Under the pieces are notes generated by a model. The model searched no databases. It worked only from the letters and a program-made list of their open reading frames with translations, and was not told the DNA's origin. A stretch of DNA of 34,203 bases from an uncultured Mycoplasmatota bacterium (GTDB taxonomy: Bacteria; Bacillota_I; Bacilli_A; RF39; UBA660), in contig CANRVY010000019.1 of NCBI GenBank assembly GCA_947643405.1, forward strand, positions 1 to 34,203, written 5' to 3'. Positions 15,663 through 25,260 of this stretch are shown in pieces; position 1 is the stretch's first letter; each line of letters begins with the position of its first letter. Both the position numbers and the translations under genes were made by a program.

Positions 15663-16493
15663 ATCTTTAAATTTTTTTGTAATCATAGAAATTAATGTAA
15701 TTAACAACATTGCTATTACAACAATACCAAATAACATTTTCCAATCAAAACTTTTTTTAGCTTCTTTTTCTTCTACTTTATCTGGTTGTTTATTATTATC
15801 TGGCTTTTTATCTGTATCTACTTTATTATTATCATCTTTTTTATCATTATCTTCAGTATCGTCTTTGTCATTTTTATCACCAGGCTCTTCTGTGTCTGGT
15901 TTTTCTTCTGTTGGATCTTTTACAAAATCTTCATTTGATGTACTTTGATTTGGTTTTGATTGATTTGGCTTATTTATAGATGGTTTTTCTGGTTCTGTAG
16001 GATTAGTATTTGTTACTTGATATGTAAATTGATTATTTCCACTAATTCTTAAATCAGTTTTCGCAATAGAAGCATAATTAGCATCTACAATAGAAAGTGA
16101 TGTTATCTCCACCGTGTAATCAGCAGTTTCTCCATTTACACTTTTAACTGTTAAATTTCCTATTTTTAAATTCCCATTTTTGTCTACTAAATTTTTTGTA
16201 TTATTTCCTGTTGCTAAATAAATTTTGACAATATGATTCGTTTCATCATAAGTATAACGTTTGATAACTGTTGTTGCAAAAGATGTATTCCAATTAACTC
16301 CTGTTACTTTTACATTTGAAGAAACTTTTAGAGTCAAATCAATTGCTCCTACATATCCTTCTTCAAAATTTAAATTAATTTCTACATTTCCATTTTTATT
16401 AGAAACTGGCTCTAATACTGTTTCGGCTTTAATCCCAGATATTCCAGAAAAGAATAAAACAATACTGAAACCTATCCATAATAGCTTTTTCAT
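15660..16493 (-). CDS. Membrane-anchored cohesin-like protein
   Basis: 277 residues. Signal peptide 1-23 ending I-K-A; beta-sandwich domain at about 25-155; a Pro/Asn/Lys/Asp/Glu-rich linker (about 160-245); one membrane helix (about 252-272, MLFGIVVIAMLLITLISMI) and a short KKFKD cytoplasmic tail. The domain has the cohesin order: a strand ending in E-G-Y-V-G-A-I-D-L-T-L-K-V, V-K-V-T-G-V-N-W, a middle K-I-Y-L-A-T-G, then G-N-L-K-I-G-N-L-T-V-K and a final Y-T-V-E-I-T strand. Cohesins bind dockerins on partner enzymes. The gene before it, one base away and translationally coupled (TAA-T-ATG), encodes a secreted M60 peptidase with a dockerin. The pairing is inferred; the fold assignment rests on pattern and context. 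Confidence 0.75.
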   Translation of the reverse strand: MKKLLWIGFSIVLFFSGISGIKAETVLEPVSNKNGNVEINLNFEEGYVGAIDLTLKVSSNVKVTGVNWNTSFATTVIKRYTYDETNHIVKIYLATGNNTKNLVDKNGNLKIGNLTVKSVNGETADYTVEITSLSIVDANYASIAKTDLRISGNNQFTYQVTNTNPTEPEKPSINKPNQSKPNQSTSNEDFVKDPTEEKPDTEEPGDKNDKDDTEDNDKKDDNNKVDTDKKPDNNKQPDKVEEKEAKKSFDWKMLFGIVVIAMLLITLISMITKKFKD

Positions 16494-16494
16494 A

Positions 16495-19400
16495 TTAATT
16501 TGTTCCTTTCGTCGTATCTACAATTTCCATATCAGGTAAGTTATCATAACTTGGCAAATCTGTTACAGTCAAAGATGTACTTGTTAAACGTTGTCCTTCT
16601 AATGTAACAGCATCATTCACACGATATAATCTTGCTCTGATATTTGTTCCTACCATTGTCTTATAAGTTTCCTCATCTACAACATAGAACCAAATTCCAT
16701 CTGCTATTTCAGTTACATCATTTTGGTCTGTTAAGTTAGCAAATAAGAAGTTTTCTCCATCATAGATTTTATTTTCATCCTCTGCATCTACTAGTAACAT
16801 TGCATTAAAGGCTGGATTTCCTCTATAATTTCCTTTAAATACAACAGAACCAGCTGGGATTGGGTCTTTTCCCTCTTCATAAACAAATGGTTCTTTTAAT
16901 TTTCCAATTGTATTATTTGATAAATCAACATTATCCCCTGGTGGAGCTATGACATCAATTTCAGCTCCACTAATTCCATTCTTATTTCCAATTGATTCTA
17001 TTTTAACATAAGAAACATCATTATAAGTCCATAACTGATTTCCTCCTGTTGTTCCTTCTTTATCAAAGTAAACAATCTCGGTATAATTGTTCTCTTCTGT
17101 TAGATGGAATGTTCCAGTTTTCGCTAATGTCCATGAAGAACCATCTTTACTTACATACACATTATATTTAGAAATCGTATGTTCCATTAATAGTCCATTT
17201 TCCAATGCAGCCTGATATTTGATACCAGATAAAGGCATTTTTGTATTTAAATGAATTAAAATATAAGCATTATCTGTATCTGGTTTTAGTTCAACTTTAT
17301 TATTTGTATAAACTAATTTTGAAACTTTTTCAGTACCTTTAAAGTAAGTACTTGTATCATCGTCAATCAAATGATTTACCATTAATTTACTCATATCAAT
17401 TGTTTCATCTTCATTGTCAACAATTTCACCTACTGCTTTGGTATTTGAACTAATTGTAAAATTATCTTTTTTTACACTTCCATCATGCGCTATTTTTACT
17501 TCGTCCAAAACATAAGCTTCTGTTTTGTTTAATAAATAATCATAAGCAACTATCTTATAAGTAATGGCTCTATTATTCATAGCTCCAATCTGGTCTGTAA
17601 AGGTATTTTCTGTTACAAAAGCGATTGGTTCTCCATTACGAATAATTTCATAACCTAAGATATTTCTATCATCTTTATCGACATTAAATGATAGTGTAAA
17701 ACGTTTATTCTTATTATCTGCTTCTGTCATGGTTGCTTCTACTTTTGTATCACTTGACATAGGGCTTCCACCCTCTAAGCGATATCTTCTTGCTTCATCA
17801 TTCAAATACCAAATATCTCTTGTCTCTTCTGGAAACTTTGAAGCATATTCTATTGCTGCTTCGCTTGGTGTTAGTCCCCATTTTTTAAAGAATGGAACTA
17901 AGTTTTTACCTGCTGCTTCACTTGCATACATTACAAGTAAATCATCAGAATTTCCTGATAACGCTTTTGTTCTTGTTAAGTGATTTATCCTAGCATAGAT
18001 AGAATTTTTATCTTCAAATGTTTTGGTATCATCATATGCTAGATGTAATTGCCAATACATTCCTAAATTTACAAATACATTACTTGGTTTTCCAAGTGTA
18101 TTAGAAGTTACTTTTTCATAAATTTTTGGATAAATATTACTTGTTTCTAATCTTGATTTATTTTTATCATTTGCAGTTTGTGCAAGTAATGCATAAATAT
18201 TATTGGTTACTTCAGCATGGGCTAATTTTCCTTGATTAATTTGATGTCCGATTTCATGACTAATTCCCCATCCAAAATATCCATTAAAAGAATCTTGATA
18301 AGTTGTTCCATGTAATAATCCACTGATAGAACCATATCCAATTCCAACATGAAGACCTCCTGCATACATGAATGCTCCATCAAACATTCTCATGTAACGA
18401 ATATTAATTCTAGATGCTGGTGCTTGGTCTTTTACATCATTATAAATTTCTTCATTGCTTGGAGTTTCTGATAAACCTTTATGACGATAGAACATAGATA
18501 CCATTTCATCAAATGCACTTGTTGTTTCGTTCACACGATTTACTTTTTCCTCCATCGTACTTAATCCAGAAGCAATCGCATTTTTAACCGCTGTAGCTGG
18601 GAATGAAAGTAATCCTTTCTCTGTTACAATTTCTGTAGAATTTAATACGCTTGTTCTTTCATTAAATGTAAGACCTTGTTCACTATAAAGTTGTGGCAAT
18701 TTTGATGTATACGTTTCTAGTTCTTCGATATAAGTTCTAATTGCATTTATCTTATCATTACCAGATAATCCGTGTACATCTAAAACTGGTATTTTAGTTC
18801 CACCACTCACACGAATTTTAATCTCTGAACCTACTGTACTGCTTGGATATCTTACATAAACAGAACCACCACGTTCTTCATTCATACTTCCAATTTTTGG
18901 AACTTCAATAATATTTTGCCCTACTTTTAAATTGGCTACTGTTTGTGTCCATACATTGGCTTCTGCATAATATTGTGTAAATACAATTTGTGGCATAACT
19001 TTATTTTTTGTACCTACATAAACTGTAATTGTTTCACCAGCACGAGCTGCAATACCAAGAGGTTGATAGTCACTAATACTCATTGCAAATCCCAAATGAC
19101 CATTTCGATTGTTACTAATTGTTTGGTCTACTGTCATAACTTCTCTAATCGCTTTATCATTCAATATTTTTCTTGCATAATCTAATTCTTTTAAAAGAGC
19201 TTCACGATTTGGATGATATTCACCACTTGCTTCTTCTTTTTTGTTAACTCGGTCCTCTAAAGCTTTTATGGTTTCTTCTGTTACTCCGTCTTGTAACTCT
19301 AAGTGTAAATCATCTTTATAAATCGCTTCGATATCATCTTCTAAAGGATTATACTCATAAAATTTAATTTCTCTTAAAGCGTTATTTCCATTTGCTGTAT

Positions 19401-21558
19401 AGTTTGCTAAACAAAGTCTAATTTTACTAGTATTTACTTTATTTTGTAATAATACTTTATAATATTTTTGTCCGTTTGGACTGGTTGCACTTGCAATACT
19501 AGCATTCACACTTTTTTCTTTTCCATTTTCATCATAGTACACTCTTACATAAAATAAAGATGCACTATCATCTTTTGGAACTAAAAACATTTGTGAAATT
19601 TCGAAGTTTTGTTCAAATTCTACAACAATACCTGCATTTGCATTCACATTATATCCACCAGTATCCCAAGTATCTGCTTGCCAATAACTCTCATAGTCAT
19701 TGTCTACTAATGAATAGATGTTTTCTGCTGGATAATTCTTTCCTATTTTTAATGTTACAGATTTGATATAATCTGTTTTTTCAGTACCATTTGGTCTATT
19801 AATTAATCCATAATTATAAGTATCTGGCATTATGTAATCTTTTGTCGTACCAACTGCAATATTTGATTTAGGTCCTTCTCCTAGTTCATTTGTTCCACTT
19901 ACAGCAATTTCATATTCTGTACTTGGTTTTAAATTTCTAAGTTGATAACTAGTTGCTGTAATTCCTGTAATTTTTGTAAATTCTGTTTCTCCTTTCATAC
20001 GGTAATAAATATTGTATGTTAATGTATCATCCATTTTTTTATAGCCAATATTAAACCCAGCATAAACAGGATTTAAAGTTACCATATCTACCATTGGAGG
20101 CTTTCTAGTTGGCTTTGGTATTACTTTAACAGAATCTGTACATCCGCTTTTCCATTCTCCATTCACAGATTGTACACATACAAGATACTCACTATAATTT
20201 TTAAGTCCTCCTACTGTAAATTCATCATATGTAGTTTGATAAACTGTATTTTTTACAATTTGGTCTTTATTCATTTCCTTTACTATAATTTCATATCCAG
20301 TTACATTTGGAGCATGATTATAAGTGATTTTAAAAGATTCACTCATTTCTTCTACTTTCACATTGGTTGGTCTATCAACAGTTGGAATTGGAACTTCTGT
20401 ATAAACATTGTTTAAAAATTCTACTTTTCCAATTTCAGCTAAATTATCTGTAGAAGATTCTTTAATTTTAATTGTCACTTTTTTGATAGCAATTTGTCCC
20501 TTTAAATCAATAACAATGGTATTAGAGTTTGCTTTATCTGTAAATGTATGAATGTCATTTAATATTTCAAAATTCTTATCAAATGTATATTCTTTTCCAT
20601 CCTCATCAGTAATGATAATCTCTAATTTTTCTGGAACGTTCGTTTCTCCTACTTCTAAACGAAGTTCACTTGATTCCACTTTTTCTTTTAGATTAAGTGT
20701 TAAAACTGCTGGATTTGTTTCTGTAATTTTCCCACTATCACTAGCTGTTACAGTTACACTTCCATCATCTGTCAATAAATCAGATAAAGTTCCATTTCCT
20801 CCTATCATTTCTATTTTAGTTTCATCTAAAATAGCGGTTGTATCTACTATTGTTGCATTCTTTTTTGTGCCACTAATAATAGCAGTAATATAATTTAAAT
20901 CTGCAATATCAACATTGCCATCACGATTTAAATCATAAATGAAAGAAGATTCTCCAAAATGAGTAATTAAATGGTCAATATCAGCATCATTAATTGTTCC
21001 ATCACTATTGACATCTCCTACTTCAAACATCCCCTTTTCATTTGATAAACTAATTCTTTTAGAATAGTCATCTAAAGTAATATTGGTATGGTAAGATTTA
21101 TATCCATTTCCAAATAATTCTAGGGTATATGTTCCTCTTTTTAATCCATAAACTGTAATTCCATAATACATAACTGGATTTTCACTATCCATTCCAGTTA
21201 AAATATTTCCTTCTTTATCTAATTTTCGAATTGAAACAGTTACAGATTCACTTCCTAAAGTGTATTGTTTATTGATAATATTAGTAATTCCATTTAAATC
21301 AACTTGCATATTTGCGCCAGTTTCATCTTTTAAATAAAATCCAATATTTGAATTTTCTACATTTTCTATAGGTAACGGAAATTTCAAATCAATTTCTAAA
21401 TTTCCTTTTGCATCCACTTTTTCATTATGAACTACAACTTCATTTTCTACTGTTTTCACTTCGTTTTCAAAAGTTTCTAAAAATGCGAAACATGAAGGTG
21501 CTAAAGAATGCATCGCCATACAAAAACATAAAATATAACTTATCAATCTTTTTTTCAT
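16495..21558 (-). CDS. Secreted M60 (enhancin/mucinase-type) metallopeptidase with dockerin, FN3 and F5/8C-like domains
   Basis: 1687 residues from ATG at 21558 (AAAGGAG 8 bases upstream). Signal peptide cut near C-F-A (25). Order: beta domain (about 45-175); type I-like dockerin with two Ca2+ loops, DVNSDGTINDAD (182-193) and DLNRDGNVDIAD (209-220); beta domain (about 235-390); two fibronectin type III domains (about 396-575); F5/8C (CBM32-like) domain (about 587-736); M60 region (about 800-1250) with HEIGH (1101-1105) and Glu1116; a third FN3-like domain (about 1268-1355); a second F5/8C-like domain (about 1370-1540); an unrecognised C-terminal domain (about 1550-1687). M60 enzymes cleave O-glycosylated mucin-type proteins outside the cell. 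It has no membrane helix or LPxTG, so retention must come from a partner, presumably the cohesin-like protein of the next gene. Confidence 0.92.
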   Translation of the reverse strand: MKKRLISYILCFCMAMHSLAPSCFAFLETFENEVKTVENEVVVHNEKVDAKGNLEIDLKFPLPIENVENSNIGFYLKDETGANMQVDLNGITNIINKQYTLGSESVTVSIRKLDKEGNILTGMDSENPVMYYGITVYGLKRGTYTLELFGNGYKSYHTNITLDDYSKRISLSNEKGMFEVGDVNSDGTINDADIDHLITHFGESSFIYDLNRDGNVDIADLNYITAIISGTKKNATIVDTTAILDETKIEMIGGNGTLSDLLTDDGSVTVTASDSGKITETNPAVLTLNLKEKVESSELRLEVGETNVPEKLEIIITDEDGKEYTFDKNFEILNDIHTFTDKANSNTIVIDLKGQIAIKKVTIKIKESSTDNLAEIGKVEFLNNVYTEVPIPTVDRPTNVKVEEMSESFKITYNHAPNVTGYEIIVKEMNKDQIVKNTVYQTTYDEFTVGGLKNYSEYLVCVQSVNGEWKSGCTDSVKVIPKPTRKPPMVDMVTLNPVYAGFNIGYKKMDDTLTYNIYYRMKGETEFTKITGITATSYQLRNLKPSTEYEIAVSGTNELGEGPKSNIAVGTTKDYIMPDTYNYGLINRPNGTEKTDYIKSVTLKIGKNYPAENIYSLVDNDYESYWQADTWDTGGYNVNANAGIVVEFEQNFEISQMFLVPKDDSASLFYVRVYYDENGKEKSVNASIASATSPNGQKYYKVLLQNKVNTSKIRLCLANYTANGNNALREIKFYEYNPLEDDIEAIYKDDLHLELQDGVTEETIKALEDRVNKKEEASGEYHPNREALLKELDYARKILNDKAIREVMTVDQTISNNRNGHLGFAMSISDYQPLGIAARAGETITVYVGTKNKVMPQIVFTQYYAEANVWTQTVANLKVGQNIIEVPKIGSMNEERGGSVYVRYPSSTVGSEIKIRVSGGTKIPVLDVHGLSGNDKINAIRTYIEELETYTSKLPQLYSEQGLTFNERTSVLNSTEIVTEKGLLSFPATAVKNAIASGLSTMEEKVNRVNETTSAFDEMVSMFYRHKGLSETPSNEEIYNDVKDQAPASRINIRYMRMFDGAFMYAGGLHVGIGYGSISGLLHGTTYQDSFNGYFGWGISHEIGHQINQGKLAHAEVTNNIYALLAQTANDKNKSRLETSNIYPKIYEKVTSNTLGKPSNVFVNLGMYWQLHLAYDDTKTFEDKNSIYARINHLTRTKALSGNSDDLLVMYASEAAGKNLVPFFKKWGLTPSEAAIEYASKFPEETRDIWYLNDEARRYRLEGGSPMSSDTKVEATMTEADNKNKRFTLSFNVDKDDRNILGYEIIRNGEPIAFVTENTFTDQIGAMNNRAITYKIVAYDYLLNKTEAYVLDEVKIAHDGSVKKDNFTISSNTKAVGEIVDNEDETIDMSKLMVNHLIDDDTSTYFKGTEKVSKLVYTNNKVELKPDTDNAYILIHLNTKMPLSGIKYQAALENGLLMEHTISKYNVYVSKDGSSWTLAKTGTFHLTEENNYTEIVYFDKEGTTGGNQLWTYNDVSYVKIESIGNKNGISGAEIDVIAPPGDNVDLSNNTIGKLKEPFVYEEGKDPIPAGSVVFKGNYRGNPAFNAMLLVDAEDENKIYDGENFLFANLTDQNDVTEIADGIWFYVVDEETYKTMVGTNIRARLYRVNDAVTLEGQRLTSTSLTVTDLPSYDNLPDMEIVDTTKGTN

Positions 21559-21587
21559 TTCATCTACTCCTTTACTATCTTTAAGAT

Positions 21588-21617
21588 ATTGTACCATAAC
21601 TTCCATTTAAAGTTCAA
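21588..21617 (-). promoter_or_regulatory. Promoter of the M60/cohesin operon
   Basis: On the minus strand TTGAAC (21617-21612), 18 bases, TACAAT (21593-21588), 29 bases before the ATG. Confidence 0.55.
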
Positions 21618-21708
21618 TCCTAGAAATCTAAAATTCGACAAATTATTAAAAAATACAATTTATTATATGCACTGAAGTTTTAAAAAAGACAATTCAAATT
21701 CCTATAGA

Positions 21709-21743
21709 CAAAAAGCTCATAACTATATGTTATGAACTTTTTT
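21709..21743 (-). terminator. Terminator of valS
   Basis: On the minus strand AAAAAGTTCATAAC pairs with GTTATGAGCTTTTT (one G-U pair) around a 5-base loop. The valS stop codon lies within the hairpin. Confidence 0.8.
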
Positions 21744-24281
21744 TAATAATTCTAATTCGTGCTCTTCTTTTTCTAAATCTTGTCTTTCCTTTTCAACAAT
21801 ATTAGCTGGTGCTTTAGAAATATATCCTGAATTAGATAACAATTTTTTTCTTCTTTCTATGGAAGCTTCTAATCGTTCTATTTCCTTAGTAGCTTTTTCT
21901 TTTTCTTCTGCTTCATTTTTACTTCCATCATAATATAAATATACTGTATGTCCACTATATGCAACTGCAATTTCTTTTAGATTTGAAAAATCTTGTATTT
22001 CCTTTTTTATAAAATGGTCTTCTTCTATTTTTAATAATCTTTTTATAATGTTTTTTACAATTAATAGAGAATCTTCTTGATATACAAAATAGAAATCATT
22101 TGGTATTTTATTTTCTAGTTTGATTCTTCTAATTTTTGTAATTAACTCAATTAATTCTTCTATAATTTCAGTTTCTTTAAAAGAATATTCTTTTTCTATA
22201 GTAGGATAAGAATCAAGCATAATGGTATCTTCATGTACAGGTAACATTTTATAAATTTCTTCTGTTACATATGGCATAAATGGATGTAACATCTTTAAAA
22301 TTCCTGTTAAAATTTTTAATAATACTTTTTTAGCTGTTTCATTCATATCAATTTTAGATAATTCAATATACCAATCACAGAAATCATTCCATACAAAATT
22401 ATAGATTTCTGTTCCTACTACATGGAATTCGTATATTTCCATATGATGTCTTACTTTTTCTATCAAATGTTCATATTTGTTTAAAATCCATTTATCTGCA
22501 ATTGACAAAGAAGAATTTTCAAAATTTGCATCCTTTACTTCTTCTATATTCATAAGGACAAATCTAGAAGCATTCCAAAGTTTATTAATAAAATTCCAAG
22601 TAGATGCCACTTTTTCTTCATCATATCTTAAGTCCATTCCAGGAGCTGATGAAGTAGTTAAGAAAAATCTTAAAGAATCTGCTCCATACTTTTCAATAAC
22701 ATCCATTGGGTCTACACCATTTCCTAATGACTTACTCATTTTTCTTCCAACTTTATCACGAACTAATCCATGAATCAAAACGTCTTTAAATGGTCTTTTA
22801 CCTGTAAATTCTAATCCTTGAAATACCATACGACATACCCAAAAAAAGATAATATCATATCCAGTTACAAGTACATTATTTGGATAATAACGTTCCATCA
22901 TATCTGTACTTTTTGGCCAGCCTAATGTACTAAATGGCCATAGTGCACTTGAAAACCATGTATCCAAAACATCAGGGTCTTGCACCCAACCATTTTCTTT
23001 TGGAGCTTCCATCCCTACATAAACTTCGTCCCCCTTATACCATGCTGGAATTCTGTGTCCCCACCATAGCTGTCTAGAAATACACCAATCATGACAGTCT
23101 TCCATCCAATGCGTTAATATCTTTTCAAAACGTTCTGGAACAAAATTTACTTTTCCTTCCGTATTTTGATTTTCTAATACTTGTTTGGCTAACACATCCA
23201 TTTTTACAAACCATTGTTTTGATAAATAAGGTTCTACAATGGCATCTGTTCTTTCACTATGAGGAGTACTATGTGTCATTTCTTCTATTTTAATTAACAA
23301 TTCTTCTTTTTTCAAATCTTCTAATAAAACTTTTCTACAAAGAAATCTATCCATACCAACATATTTTCCAGCATTTTCATTCATTGTTGCATCGGGATTC
23401 ATAACTACTACACGTTCTAAATGATGTCTATTTCCAACTTCAAAATCATTTGGGTCATGGGCTGGAGTTATTTTTACGACACCAGTTCCAAACTCAGGGT
23501 CTGCATGAATATCTCCTATAATTGGAATCAGCTTATTTACAATTGGCAAAATGACTTTTTTTCCTATTAAATCTTTATATCGTTCATCTTGCGGATTTAC
23601 AGCTACTGCGGTATCTCCAAACAATGTTTCAGGCCTTGTTGTAGCAACTTCTAAATAGCGACTTTTATCTTCTAAATAATATTTCAAATGATAAAAAGCC
23701 CCTGGGTCATCTTTATAAATTACTTCTTCATTTGAAAGTGCTGTCATTGCTTCTGGGTCCCAATTAATAATTCGTTCTCCTCTATAAATATATCCTTTTT
23801 CATATAAAGTTACAAAAACATGTTTTACTGCTTCTGACAACCCTTCATCTAAAGTAAAACGTTCTTTTGTATAATCCAAGCTAAGTCCTAATTTTGCCCA
23901 TTGTCTATGGATATTATCAGCATACTCTTCTTTCCACGCCCAAGCATGTTTTAACCATTCTTCTCTATCCATTTCTCGTGGACGTATTCCCATTTCTTTT
24001 AATTTTTTATCTACTTTTGCTTGAGTGGCGATTCCTGCGTGGTCCATTCCGGGAAGCCATAAAGCATCATATCCATCCATTCTTTTATAGCGGATGATAA
24101 TATCTTGTAAAGTGGTATCCCAAGCATGTCCTAAGTGTAATTTTCCTGTTACATTTGGTGGAGGGATTACAATGCAAAATGGTTTTTTTTCTAAATCTCC
24201 ACTTGTAAAGTATCCTTCTTTTTTCCATTTTTCATATTTATGTTCTTCTACCTTTTTATGATCATATTTTTTTTCTAACAT
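21723..24281 (-). CDS. valS: Valine--tRNA ligase
   Basis: Class Ia aminoacyl-tRNA synthetase charging tRNA-Val. 852 residues, slightly shorter than the usual 870-950. [13 protein letters not shown] (HIGH motif at 48-51), editing domain with [33 protein letters not shown] at 514-518, anticodon-binding domain from about 600, and a C-terminal coiled-coil arm (about 785-850) typical of ValRS. ATG at 24281 follows AGAGGAT, part of the end of the upstream HD gene (1-base gap), so the pair is one transcript controlled by the T-box upstream. Confidence 0.97.
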   Translation of the reverse strand: MLEKKYDHKKVEEHKYEKWKKEGYFTSGDLEKKPFCIVIPPPNVTGKLHLGHAWDTTLQDIIIRYKRMDGYDALWLPGMDHAGIATQAKVDKKLKEMGIRPREMDREEWLKHAWAWKEEYADNIHRQWAKLGLSLDYTKERFTLDEGLSEAVKHVFVTLYEKGYIYRGERIINWDPEAMTALSNEEVIYKDDPGAFYHLKYYLEDKSRYLEVATTRPETLFGDTAVAVNPQDERYKDLIGKKVILPIVNKLIPIIGDIHADPEFGTGVVKITPAHDPNDFEVGNRHHLERVVVMNPDATMNENAGKYVGMDRFLCRKVLLEDLKKEELLIKIEEMTHSTPHSERTDAIVEPYLSKQWFVKMDVLAKQVLENQNTEGKVNFVPERFEKILTHWMEDCHDWCISRQLWWGHRIPAWYKGDEVYVGMEAPKENGWVQDPDVLDTWFSSALWPFSTLGWPKSTDMMERYYPNNVLVTGYDIIFFWVCRMVFQGLEFTGKRPFKDVLIHGLVRDKVGRKMSKSLGNGVDPMDVIEKYGADSLRFFLTTSSAPGMDLRYDEEKVASTWNFINKLWNASRFVLMNIEEVKDANFENSSLSIADKWILNKYEHLIEKVRHHMEIYEFHVVGTEIYNFVWNDFCDWYIELSKIDMNETAKKVLLKILTGILKMLHPFMPYVTEEIYKMLPVHEDTIMLDSYPTIEKEYSFKETEIIEELIELITKIRRIKLENKIPNDFYFVYQEDSLLIVKNIIKRLLKIEEDHFIKKEIQDFSNLKEIAVAYSGHTVYLYYDGSKNEAEEKEKATKEIERLEASIERRKKLLSNSGYISKAPANIVEKERQDLEKEEHELELLKKVHNI

Positions 24282-24282
24282 G

Positions 24283-25002
24283 TTAAATCCTCTTTTCTAT
24301 ATATTGTTTTAATTCTTCAAAATAAGGTCTAAATAATGGGTTATTAAGTTTTTTTTCAAATTCTTCCAAATAATCATTTTCTTTCATATAATGTAAACTT
24401 TCTACATAGTTAAAATCAAATAGAAAACACAAGGTACGCATTACAAAATCATTTGCATTTTCGATATCCTTTGTATAGACAACACCATGATTCCAAAATG
24501 TCTCCTCTATTTTTTTTGAAACTGGTTCATCTGAATATGAGTATGAAATAGAGCCTAAAAAAGCACTGATATAAAGAATATCTAATTTATCTGCATCTCT
24601 TATAATTTTTGCTTGTAATAATTCTTGTTCTGTTAATCCTTCTTCTATATTTGGTTTATTGTGATTACGGATTGCCTTTTCAATTATTTTATAATATTTT
24701 GAATCAATTTTAAAATCCTCTATGAAACCATCTTCAAATAAAAGTTTACATCCATAATCTCCATGGTCAATGGATTTTAAATCAACAAATGTTTTAAATT
24801 TGGTCCATTGTTCAAATCTTCCAATGTCATGCAATAATCCAATTACTTCTGCTAAATAAATATCTTCTTCAGATAATTTTAACTTTTTAGCTAACATAAT
24901 TGCTTTTTCCATGACTCGATAGGAATGCTCCCATTTTCCTTTGATTTTTTGATCATCAATATCATACTTTTTTACATAATTGTCAAATATTTCTTTCATC
25001 AT
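24283..25002 (-). CDS. HD-domain phosphohydrolase
   Basis: 239 residues. HD-superfamily metal ligands: H26 in W-E-H-S-Y-R-V, H58-D59 in L-L-H-D-I-G-R, N-H-N around 113, and R-D-A-D-K-L-D (about 134-140). These are typical of the small HD hydrolases with a C-terminal extension; the natural substrate (nucleotide or other phosphate) is unknown. Two adjacent ATGs (25002 and 24999) both fit the AAAGGAAG ribosome site. It lies between a T-box and valS with a 1-base gap to valS, so its expression rises when the cognate tRNA is uncharged, an unusual placement. Confidence 0.85.
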   Translation of the reverse strand: MMKEIFDNYVKKYDIDDQKIKGKWEHSYRVMEKAIMLAKKLKLSEEDIYLAEVIGLLHDIGRFEQWTKFKTFVDLKSIDHGDYGCKLLFEDGFIEDFKIDSKYYKIIEKAIRNHNKPNIEEGLTEQELLQAKIIRDADKLDILYISAFLGSISYSYSDEPVSKKIEETFWNHGVVYTKDIENANDFVMRTLCFLFDFNYVESLHYMKENDYLEEFEKKLNNPLFRPYFEELKQYIEKRI

Positions 25003-25013
25003 GTTCTTCCTTT

Positions 25014-25220
25014 CAAAAAAATCACATCCTATATAAGGACGTGATTTGACGTGGTACCACCTTAATTCGTATAGATTACTATACCTTTATTCTTTAACGC
25101 AGATATACGAATATTACTATTAACTCCAAAGCTACCTTCTATTATTTCTTTTATCTATTTTCACCAACCATAGATTCTCTACCAAAAGAATATAATGTAC
25201 TCCTCTTTTTCAACGTTTTA
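25014..25220 (-). promoter_or_regulatory. T-box riboswitch controlling the HD gene and valS, probably tRNA-Val
   Basis: The minus strand carries the T-box core AAGGTGGTACCACG (25063-25050) followed by a terminator: AATCACGTCC and GGATGTGATT around a 7-base loop, then six T (25020-25015). Upstream, AGAGAATCTATGGTTGGTGA (near 25175) is the conserved distal part of stem I. A candidate specifier is GTA (Val) at 25135-25133, followed by a purine, in GAAGGTAGCTTTGG; this fits the valS gene downstream. Uncharged tRNA would bind the specifier and the T-box bulge and favour the antiterminator. Confidence 0.88.
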
Positions 25221-25224
25221 TAAC

Positions 25225-25253
25225 ATTATAACGAATTTATTTTTAATTGCCAA
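25225..25253 (-). promoter_or_regulatory. Promoter of the T-box/HD/valS operon
   Basis: On the minus strand TTGGCA (25253-25248), 17 bases, TATAAT (25230-25225). It lies only 8 bases past the end of the upstream glycine-rich gene, for which no separate terminator is visible. Confidence 0.8.
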
Positions 25254-25260
25254 TACTTTT

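Noticed and set aside
16495-21558. Possible LPxTG or lipoprotein anchor on the M60 protein
   Set aside because: The C-terminus ends DTTKGTN without a sorting motif, hydrophobic helix or basic tail, and the signal peptide has no lipobox before its cut site.
25014-25220. A small gene between the glycine-rich gene and the HD gene
   Set aside because: The region is fully explained by the T-box leader; no frame with a ribosome site was found.
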